A DNA stretch of 5,698 nucleotides, from contig DAEF01000051.1 in the NCBI GenBank assembly GCA_002495225.1, positions 1 through 5,698 on the forward strand, in the 5' to 3' direction. The translations under genes were made by a program, and so were the position numbers. Below, piece by piece: positions 1 to 4,682 of this stretch. Position 1 is the first letter of the stretch. Each line of letters starts with the position of its first letter. Below the pieces are notes generated by a model that was given only the letters and a program-made list of their open reading frames with translations, had not been told where the DNA came from and did not search any database. Origin of the DNA: Methanoregulaceae archaeon UBA288 (GTDB lineage Archaea > Halobacteriota > Methanomicrobia > Methanomicrobiales > Methanospirillaceae).

Positions 1-374
1 AGCGACTGCTGGTTGAGCGTGCACCGCGCCCCGGGCTTGATCTGGTCTGCCTCGATATTCTGCGAGAGCCCGACCAGGAACCGGGGCCCGGCCGAGGACC
101 GGACGATCACCCGTGAGGTGTCGATCACGTCCGTCACAGTCCCGATAACGAGCGGCGGGCTCTTCATCTGCTCGATCTCGGACTTGAGCTTCCTCACTTC
201 GCGCTCGTACCTGACCTTCTGGGTCTCCAGGTACCGTTTGTCGGCCTCGAGCTGCCGGAGCTGCTCCCGAATCTCGGTGTTCCGGTCCTCGAGCGTCGTC
301 ACTCGCTCGAGAAGATACCGATAGAGATCCTCCCCTTTTTGAGGTTCGGGAAAATTCTTCAAGCCGTCGGACAT
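1..374 (-). CDS. pan: Proteasome-activating nucleotidase PAN, N-terminal part (runs off left edge)
   Basis: This is the start of the archaeal AAA+ ATPase that unfolds substrates and feeds them into the 20S proteasome in the cytoplasm. Only 124 complete codons are in the window; the ATPase domain lies beyond the left edge. Residues about 16-70 form a charged heptad-rich coiled coil (LEDRNTEIREQLRQLEADKR and onward). It ends in MKSPPLVIGTV, the proline-containing junction to the OB-fold domain, which continues to the edge (VIDTSRVIVRSSAGPRFLVG and following). Coiled coil, then proline, then OB fold is the known N-domain order of PAN and of eukaryotic Rpt subunits. The ATG at 372-374 is chosen because no in-frame upstream start exists and the product has the usual short acidic lead-in. 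No Shine-Dalgarno is visible; a TATA-like box 33 bases upstream suggests a leader of only a few bases. The gene is divergent from aMBF1. Confidence 0.95.
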   Translation of the reverse strand, partial: MSDGLKNFPEPQKGEDLYRYLLERVTTLEDRNTEIREQLRQLEADKRYLETQKVRYEREVRKLKSEIEQMKSPPLVIGTVTDVIDTSRVIVRSSAGPRFLVGLSQNIEADQIKPGARCTLNQQS

Positions 375-388
375 GGGGGCCGCATAGG

Positions 389-395
389 TATATAG
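389..395 (+). promoter_or_regulatory. Candidate TATA box for aMBF1
   Basis: TATATAG centred about 36 bases before the ATG at 428 would give a transcript start near 418 and a leader of about ten bases. The alternative, TATAAA at 405-410, is only about 20 bases from the ATG and would place the transcript start downstream of it, so it fits the divergent gene better. Assignment is by position only. Confidence 0.45.
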
Positions 396-403
396 GGTAA
401 TGA

Positions 404-410
404 CTATAAA
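404..410 (-). promoter_or_regulatory. Candidate TATA box for pan
   Basis: Read on the minus strand this is TTTATAG, centred about 33 bases before the PAN ATG. Archaeal transcription normally starts about 25-27 bases after the TATA centre, so the start would fall near 380 and give a leader of about six bases. This agrees with the absence of a Shine-Dalgarno sequence. The box lies on the far side of the box assigned to the divergent aMBF1 gene, so the two promoters would overlap. Assignment is by position and base composition only. Confidence 0.5.
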
Positions 411-427
411 GAAGTTTGCGGGTTACT

Positions 428-934
428 ATGCAGTGCGAGTTATGCGGCGCAACAGTGGCGGGACCGGGAAAAAAGGTCCGGATCGAGGGGGCCGATCTCC
501 AGGTCTGCATGGCCTGTGCACGATACGGGACCGAGGTGCAGGAGCCCCGCGGGGGGACGCGGCGGTACGGCCCGTCCACGCCTGCCGGGCGGCCCGGCGC
601 CGCACCCGTTCGTCGACGACACGACCTCTTCGACCAGCTCGTGGGCGAACTCGTCGATGACTACGGCAATCGGATCCGGGCGGCGCGTGTCGAGAAGGGC
701 ATGACGACGAAGGACCTGGCCCTCGCGACCAAGGAGCGGGAGCTCCTCATCAAGAAGATAGAGAAGGGCGAGCTCGTGCCCGAGGACGAGGTCCGCCTCA
801 GGATCGAGAAGGTCCTCGGCATCCGGCTCCTGGACGCGCCCGAGGAGTCGATCGTGCGGGAGAGGAAGGAGCAGCAACGTCTCTCGACAACGCTCGGGGA
901 CGTCCTTTCGTTCAAGAGGAAGCCGAAGACCTGA
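428..934 (+). CDS. mbf1: Archaeal multiprotein bridging factor 1 (aMBF1), zinc ribbon plus HTH
   Basis: A 168-residue cytoplasmic DNA/transcription-machinery-associated protein, the archaeal relative of the eukaryotic coactivator MBF1. The N-terminus carries a four-cysteine zinc ribbon (C3xxC6 and C27xxC30). Residues about 39-65 are a Gly/Pro/Arg-rich, probably unstructured linker. Residues about 75-134 are a Cro/C1-type helix-turn-helix (YGNRIRAARVEKGMTTKDLA, then a helix ending EKVLGIRL), and the tail is basic (FKRKPKT). This domain order is the recognised aMBF1 architecture. The ATG at 428 is preferred over an in-frame TTG at 416 because MQCELCG is the family-like N-terminus and the extra residues MRVT add nothing. 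No Shine-Dalgarno is present, consistent with a very short leader. In archaea aMBF1 is reported to associate with ribosomes as well as DNA, so a purely transcriptional role should not be assumed. It is divergent from PAN. Confidence 0.93.
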   Translation: MQCELCGATVAGPGKKVRIEGADLQVCMACARYGTEVQEPRGGTRRYGPSTPAGRPGAAPVRRRHDLFDQLVGELVDDYGNRIRAARVEKGMTTKDLALATKERELLIKKIEKGELVPEDEVRLRIEKVLGIRLLDAPEESIVRERKEQQRLSTTLGDVLSFKRKPKT

Positions 935-953
935 CGTCCCCAACGCGGTGACC

Positions 954-988
954 CTCCCCGGATGCCAACCCCCTGGGGAGCAAAAAGA
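954..988 (-). terminator. Hairpin and T-tract between convergent aMBF1 and ferritin genes
   Basis: CTCCCC (954-959) pairs with GGGGAG (975-980). The stem extends inward by a G-T wobble and a G-C pair to about eight base pairs around an 11-base loop. Directly beside it, the minus strand reads CTCTTTTTG (989-981), just after the ferritin stop. Archaeal termination needs mainly a run of T, so this fits a terminator for the minus-strand ferritin unit. On the plus strand the hairpin is followed by A rather than T, so it is weaker support for ending the aMBF1 transcript. Confidence 0.45.
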
Positions 989-993
989 GGTTC

Positions 994-1474
994 TCAGGCT
1001 CTCTTACCCAGATGGTGGTCGAGCCAGAAGAGGTGTCCGATGACATCTCCGAGAGCCTCGATCTGAGCGAGACTACTGCACGCATTTTTATCTTCTCCCT
1101 GCTCGGTCTTGAACCACTGGAGGAATGCCGCCGTCGCGTGGCCTTTCTCCGATATCGCCAGGTCCAGCAGGTCGTTGATCATGCCCGTGACGGTCTGCTC
1201 GTGCGCGAGAACTTCGGCGAACGCGGCTTTCGGCCCGCCCCAGTCCCCGGGCGGGGCCTCGATCGCGTCCACGGCGGGCCGCCCGCCCCGCCGGTGCAGC
1301 CGTGGCCGGTTAACCTCTTGGCGATCTCCCCGTTTGCCTGGGCCCGCAACCACGTGCCGAACACCGGCAGACTTGACGCATCGTGAAGGGCCGACATCGC
1401 GATGTACCGGTAGGAGGAGTGGAGCTCCCTGTTCATCTGCCGGTCAAGGCAGCATCGATCGATGGTTTCAGCCG
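994..1474 (-). pseudogene. Ferritin, interrupted by two frameshifts
   Basis: This is a ferritin-like four-helix iron-storage protein whose reading frame is broken twice. Three consecutive segments in different frames match the ferritin order. The first, around 1471-1445, reads LKPSIDAAL. The second, 1436 to about 1315, reads MNRELHSSYRYIAMSAL through FGTWLRAQANGEIAKR. The third, about 1310 to 994, reads LHRRGGRPAVDAIEAPP, AHEQTVTGMIND, FLQWFKTEQGEDK and HLFWLDHHLGKRA, then stops. The first break is a net one-base loss at about 1445: restoring one A in TTGACCGG gives LNRQMNREL, as expected. The second lies near 1290-1320 and is also a net -1 (or -4), with helix B poorly preserved. Of the usual ferroxidase ligands, the helix A Glu, one helix B Glu, the Glu of HEQ and the Gln of EQ remain. 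The helix B His is Lys and the last Glu appears as Asp. No clear start codon precedes LKPSID (the codon before it is CGG). It is probably a decayed gene, but sequencing error could explain one or both shifts. Confidence 0.8.
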
Positions 1475-1525
1475 ATCTATCTCTTCGTCAACGGGCGAAT
1501 AATTGTGCAGCAGCATGAACATATT

Positions 1526-2287
1526 CTATCCAGCCGGACCGACAACCGGGGTAGCCCCCGGGTTGAACGGGTTCACCCGGATCGCGAGCGAGTAGAGATA
1601 CGGGTAGTGTTTCCTCAGGTAGCAGAGATGGTCGATCCACTCGATCACCAGGAGGCGATAGATCCGATCGCAGTCATTTGTCAGGTGCGCGAGATCGCTC
1701 GGGGGAAGCTCGTCGAACCCCGGGCGGAACTCGAGCTCCTCGATCAGGTGGAAGACGGCCCGGAGGAGCTCGGTGAAGGACTCGTGCTCCAGGACCATCG
1801 GATTCTCGAGGAGCCGGATCATGAACTCGGCCCGTTCGTTCAAAAACGGCCTGAGCGTGGTGAGATCAGCGGACGTTACCCGGAGCTCGAAGCGCCGGTC
1901 GACGAGGGTCGCGCGGAGTCGGCTGAATTCGGCGTCGGTCCAGTCGGGCCGGGCGAGAAGTGCGGGGGCGTACTCGGCCAGGTTCCGGTCCATCAGGGCA
2001 AGCCGGTTCAGCAGGTGATACCCGGTCCAGGAGAAGAAGGTCCCGATGAGCATCCGGAGTTTCTCAAGGCGCTGACGATAGTCCCTGAGTTCCAGCAGCC
2101 GTTCGAGCACGAGAGTCACGACCAGCACCGAGATCGGGAGGAACGCGAAGTCCTGCAGCAGGTAGAACTCGGTATTTCGCGGGTCGCCGAAGATCGTCAG
2201 CTGCGTCGTGTAAACTGCCACCGATAAGGTGATCAGGACTGCTGCCTGGACGAGGTCCGAGGACCGCCACCACCGCATCATCCTCAC
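1526..2287 (-). CDS. Two-helix membrane protein of unknown function
   Basis: A 253-residue protein that I cannot assign to a named family. Two hydrophobic segments lie close to the N-terminus: residues about 12-33 (LVQAAVLITLSVAVYTTQLT) and about 41-61 (FYLLQDFAFLPISVLVVTLV). They are separated by a short polar loop. The remaining 190 residues are soluble and mostly helical. They open with a charged, coiled-coil-prone stretch (ERLLELRDYRQRLEKLRMLI) and then contain alternating acidic and leucine-rich helices with aromatic clusters (EWIDHLCYLRKHYPYLYSL). The membrane topology would place the large domain in the cytoplasm if the Arg-rich N-terminus (RMMRWWR) is inside. The GTG at 2287 gives the longest form; ATGs at 2281 and 2278 are equally plausible because no strong Shine-Dalgarno marks any of them. 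It lies 30 bases after the glycosyltransferase stop, so it may be the third gene of that operon, although a T5 run in the gap could end the transcript. No catalytic motif is evident. Confidence 0.85.
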   Translation of the reverse strand: MRMMRWWRSSDLVQAAVLITLSVAVYTTQLTIFGDPRNTEFYLLQDFAFLPISVLVVTLVLERLLELRDYRQRLEKLRMLIGTFFSWTGYHLLNRLALMDRNLAEYAPALLARPDWTDAEFSRLRATLVDRRFELRVTSADLTTLRPFLNERAEFMIRLLENPMVLEHESFTELLRAVFHLIEELEFRPGFDELPPSDLAHLTNDCDRIYRLLVIEWIDHLCYLRKHYPYLYSLAIRVNPFNPGATPVVGPAG

Positions 2288-2303
2288 ATTTGAACTGCCG
2301 GGG

Positions 2304-2308
2304 AAAAA
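2304..2308 (-). terminator. Weak T-tract between glycosyltransferase and membrane protein
   Basis: The minus strand reads GCGTTTTTCC ten bases after the glycosyltransferase stop. A run of five T in otherwise very GC-rich DNA could act as a partial archaeal terminator and lower expression of the membrane-protein gene. There is no accompanying hairpin, and five T is at the low end for efficient termination. It may be incidental. Confidence 0.2.
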
Positions 2309-2317
2309 CGCTGTCGA

Positions 2318-3286
2318 TCATCCGGCGAGGGAGCGATAGAGCGCGGCGTGCCGCGCCGCGATCTCGCGGATATCGAAGGGGACCGTCGCCTCGCGGGCCC
2401 CCGCCCGGCACGATGCGAGGGCGGCGTCGTCGCCGAGGAGCGCACTCGCCTCGTCGATCGTCGAGAAGTAGAGGATCGAGGAGCCGAAGATCTCGCGGAA
2501 CTCGGGAATGGACCGGGCGACAACAGGCAGTCCCGCGGAGAGGGCCTCCAGGACCACGAGGCCGAAGGTCTCGGCGTGGGAGCCCATGAAGAACGCGTCA
2601 GCGGCCGCGTACGGCGCGTCGATCCGGTCCACGTACCCCGTGAAGAGGACGTTCGGCCCGGCCCGTTCGCGCAGCGCCGTAATCCGGGCGTAGTCCTGGG
2701 AGAGGACGCTGTACGGCAGACCGCCGACCCAGACGAAGCGGATGTCGGGGTGGCGGGCCGCCAGCGCGAAGAAGTCGTAGATCCCCTTGCGCGGGGTCAT
2801 CTGCGCGACCGAGAGGACCACCTGCTCGTCTGCGCCGATACCGTGGTGCTCGCGGAAATCGGCCCCGAGCTCGGGGTCGGGGCGGAACTGCTCGCGGTCG
2901 ACCCCGTTCGGGATCAGCGTGATCGGCGTGTCGGGGAGCATCGCGCTCACCTCCCGGTGGCACGGCTCCGAGACCGTGACGATGTGGTCGAAGCCCGCGT
3001 AGATCGACGGGTAGAGCCGGTTGATCCGACGGGCGAACGCGATGTTGCCCTGGTTGATCCTGGGCGTGGAGTGGGCGGTCAGGACCGAGACGCCGCGCGA
3101 GGAGCGGCGGTTGTGCAGCGCGAGCGGGCCGAAGGTGTGGTAATGGACGAGGTCCGCGTCGGCCGTTCGGCGCTTCCACGCGAGCTCGAGGCCGTCCGCT
3201 CCCCCGAGGGCCCGGTAGAGCGTGCGGGCCGCAGTCGCGCACCCGATGAACCGGAAGAAGAGCTGGTCCTCGACGTAGAAACTCAC
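2318..3286 (-). CDS. Glycosyltransferase, GT4-like (GT-B fold), short form
   Basis: A 322-residue cytoplasmic or membrane-peripheral sugar transferase that probably uses a nucleotide-sugar donor. The N-terminal acceptor domain includes IGCATAARTL (residues about 14-23), DLVHYHTFGPLAL (45-57), TAHSTPR (70-76) and IVTVSEPCHREV (102-113). The linker IPNGVDREQF (125-134) leads to the C-terminal donor domain. That domain carries AQMTPRKG (161-168, with the Arg-Lys pair typical of donor-phosphate binding), FTGYV (215-219) and the EX7E motif (E239 and E247 in ETFGLVVLEALSAG). About 45 residues precede the DLVHYH strand, fewer than in typical 370-400-residue family members, so the acceptor domain is compact. 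The frame stays open far upstream, but that part is the shadow of the preceding gene. The GTG at 3286 is chosen because it overlaps the upstream TGA as GTGA; GTG at 3292 is an alternative. The overlap implies translational coupling to the FAD enzyme. Donor and acceptor are unknown. Confidence 0.9.
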   Translation of the reverse strand: MSFYVEDQLFFRFIGCATAARTLYRALGGADGLELAWKRRTADADLVHYHTFGPLALHNRRSSRGVSVLTAHSTPRINQGNIAFARRINRLYPSIYAGFDHIVTVSEPCHREVSAMLPDTPITLIPNGVDREQFRPDPELGADFREHHGIGADEQVVLSVAQMTPRKGIYDFFALAARHPDIRFVWVGGLPYSVLSQDYARITALRERAGPNVLFTGYVDRIDAPYAAADAFFMGSHAETFGLVVLEALSAGLPVVARSIPEFREIFGSSILYFSTIDEASALLGDDAALASCRAGAREATVPFDIREIAARHAALYRSLAG

Positions 3287-4614
3287 GCGCACGGCCCGGG
3301 CCCCCGCACGTAGTCGAGCGCATGCCGGATGCACCCGTCCATGTTCAGGTACTCGAACTCGGCGAACCGGCCGACGAGGTCGATCCCGCGGGCGGCGACG
3401 AACTCCCGGACGGCCCCGACCGACTCCGGGTACGCGAGGTCGTAGACCACGTAGCCGAAGGGCTGGCGGGCGATCCCGGTGAAGACGACGTCCTCTCTGC
3501 GAAGGACCCCCATCGCCTCGAGCCGGTCGAGGACGTGGTCGACGAGGGACTCGTCGTCCATGGCCGCCACCGGGTCCCCGGGCCGGTACGTGCACTCGGC
3601 GAGGATCGAGCCGCACCCTGCCGGTGCCGTCCCCGTGCTGTAGTTCGACGGAAACGAGATCCGGTTCGCGAACCCGAGCCCGGGCTCGGGGAGGTAGACC
3701 CACGAGTACGGCGGCACGGGGCCGCGGACGCCGACGAAGACGCAGGCGACGCCGTTGTACACGAGCCGCCCCAGCGCCCCGGCGACCTCCGGCGGCACAC
3801 CGTCGAGGGCCGGGACGAGCGCCTGGAGCGGGATGGTCGAGATGCAGCGGTCGGCCGCGACCGTCGTCTCCCCGTCGGAGATCAGGAACCGGTCCCCGTC
3901 ACGCCGGACCGACCGGACATGGAAACCACAGCGGATCCGGTCCTCGATGGGGGCCGCGATCGCGCGGACCAGGGCCTCGATCCCGCCCTCGGCGGGATAC
4001 GAGAAGACGGCCTGGTGCGCGTAGCCCTCGGTGGGAAGGCCGCAGGCCGACCGGAGCACGTCCGCGAGCGGCGGGCGCGGCACGCGCCCGTCGACCCAGT
4101 GGGCCGACATCTCGTCGAGCGGGTACTTCCAGATCTTCTCGTTGTACGGGACCATGTAGCAGTCCGCGATCCCGTCGCCGAAGGTCCGGTAGATCCAGTC
4201 CTGGAAGGAGCGGGCGGGGGCCGGTTCGCCGCGCTCCGCTTCGAGCCCGGCGGCGATGACGGCCCGGACGAACCCGTTGACGCAGCGGAACCGGTCGTCG
4301 GGGGGGAGGTCGGCGAGGCCGTTCTCGAACGGGTACTGCACGTACCGTCCCCGGTAGAAGCACTTCGTCTCGCGGTGCCGCTCGACGCGGTTCGGCCCGA
4401 GCACCTCCCGCATCCAGGCGAGCACCTCCCCGTCGCGGGAGAAGATGATGTGCGAGCCGCCGAGGTCGAAGGTGAACCCGTCCGCCGTGACCGATCGGCA
4501 GAGCCCGCCGTAGCCGTCCGCTGCCTCGAGCACCACGACCTCCTCGCCCTTCTTGGCGAGCAGGCGGGCGAGGGTACAGCCGGTCAGGCCGGCCCCCAGG
4601 ATCGCGGTCGTCAC
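3283..4614 (-). CDS. FAD-dependent oxidoreductase, amine oxidase / UDP-galactopyranose mutase-like
   Basis: A 443-residue flavoprotein. The N-terminal dinucleotide-binding motif is GAGLTG (residues 7-12), followed by the acidic residue of VVVLEAADGYGGLCRS (E30 and the GG at 36-37) and DLGGSHIIF. This is the NAD_binding_8 / amino-oxidase arrangement shared by protoporphyrinogen oxidases, phytoene desaturases and UDP-galactopyranose mutases. The middle contains VPYNEKIWKYPLDEMSAHWV and then SYPAEGGIEALVRAI. The C-terminus contains the second FAD-contact region (GIDLVGRFAEFEYLNMDGCI). The latter stretch, together with the neighbouring glycosyltransferase, favours a sugar-nucleotide or glycan-linked enzyme over haem or carotenoid synthesis; this is inference from context. 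The GTG at 4614 starts directly before the FAD motif, and a TATA-like box lies 27 bases upstream, consistent with a leaderless transcript. The last codon overlaps the glycosyltransferase start. The exact reaction is not determinable here, and assignment as a true mutase is unproven. Confidence 0.88.
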   Translation of the reverse strand: MTTAILGAGLTGCTLARLLAKKGEEVVVLEAADGYGGLCRSVTADGFTFDLGGSHIIFSRDGEVLAWMREVLGPNRVERHRETKCFYRGRYVQYPFENGLADLPPDDRFRCVNGFVRAVIAAGLEAERGEPAPARSFQDWIYRTFGDGIADCYMVPYNEKIWKYPLDEMSAHWVDGRVPRPPLADVLRSACGLPTEGYAHQAVFSYPAEGGIEALVRAIAAPIEDRIRCGFHVRSVRRDGDRFLISDGETTVAADRCISTIPLQALVPALDGVPPEVAGALGRLVYNGVACVFVGVRGPVPPYSWVYLPEPGLGFANRISFPSNYSTGTAPAGCGSILAECTYRPGDPVAAMDDESLVDHVLDRLEAMGVLRREDVVFTGIARQPFGYVVYDLAYPESVGAVREFVAARGIDLVGRFAEFEYLNMDGCIRHALDYVRGPGPCA

Positions 4615-4637
4615 GCTGAGTACGTTGGCTCCGGCCG

Positions 4638-4644
4638 CTTAAAT
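4638..4644 (-). promoter_or_regulatory. Candidate TATA box for the FAD enzyme / glycosyltransferase operon
   Basis: The minus strand reads ATTTAAG, the only AT-rich patch in the 68-base gap after proS, centred 27 bases before the GTG start at 4614. That spacing predicts transcription beginning at or next to the start codon, that is, a leaderless mRNA. No Shine-Dalgarno is present before the GTG, which agrees. It indicates that this operon has its own promoter and does not depend on read-through from proS. Confidence 0.5.
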
Positions 4645-4650
4645 GATTGA

Positions 4651-4671
4651 CCGGGCGGCGCCGACGCCCGG
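4651..4671. repeat. Perfect 7-bp inverted repeat (hairpin) after proS
   Basis: CCGGGCG (4651-4657) and CGCCCGG (4665-4671) are perfect inverted repeats around a seven-base loop. They sit between the proS stop (4683) and the TATA-like box of the next operon. On the minus strand the hairpin follows a short T4 run just after the proS stop and is followed by TCAATCATTT. It could stabilise the proS mRNA 3' end, assist termination, or bind a regulator upstream of the FAD-enzyme promoter. In DNA this GC-rich a chance occurrence is also possible. Confidence 0.4.
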
Positions 4672-4682
4672 AACGAAAAGGG

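Noticed and set aside
1179..1436. An independent 85-residue gene on the minus strand
   Set aside because: Its first 40 residues are ferritin helices A and B and the rest is out-of-frame noise, so it is a fragment of the frameshifted ferritin, not a separate gene.
1109..2227. A 372-codon open frame on the plus strand
   Set aside because: It lies opposite the ferritin remnant and the membrane-protein gene, both of which have family-like or membrane-protein features. Its product is low in structure and rich in repeated charged residues, as expected for a GC-rich antisense shadow.
2348..3313. A 321-codon open frame on the plus strand
   Set aside because: It is antisense to the glycosyltransferase, which has an EX7E motif and a coherent GT-B layout. 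The shadow product has no domain features.
3287..3703. N-terminal extension of the glycosyltransferase frame up to 3703
   Set aside because: The extra residues are Arg/Pro/Gly-rich and lie wholly within the FAD-enzyme gene in another frame. The GTGA overlap start at 3286 is far more plausible.
3322..4650. A 442-codon open frame on the plus strand
   Set aside because: It is antisense to the FAD enzyme, whose GAGLTG and other motifs are clear. The antisense product is Arg/Asp/Val-rich with no recognisable domain.
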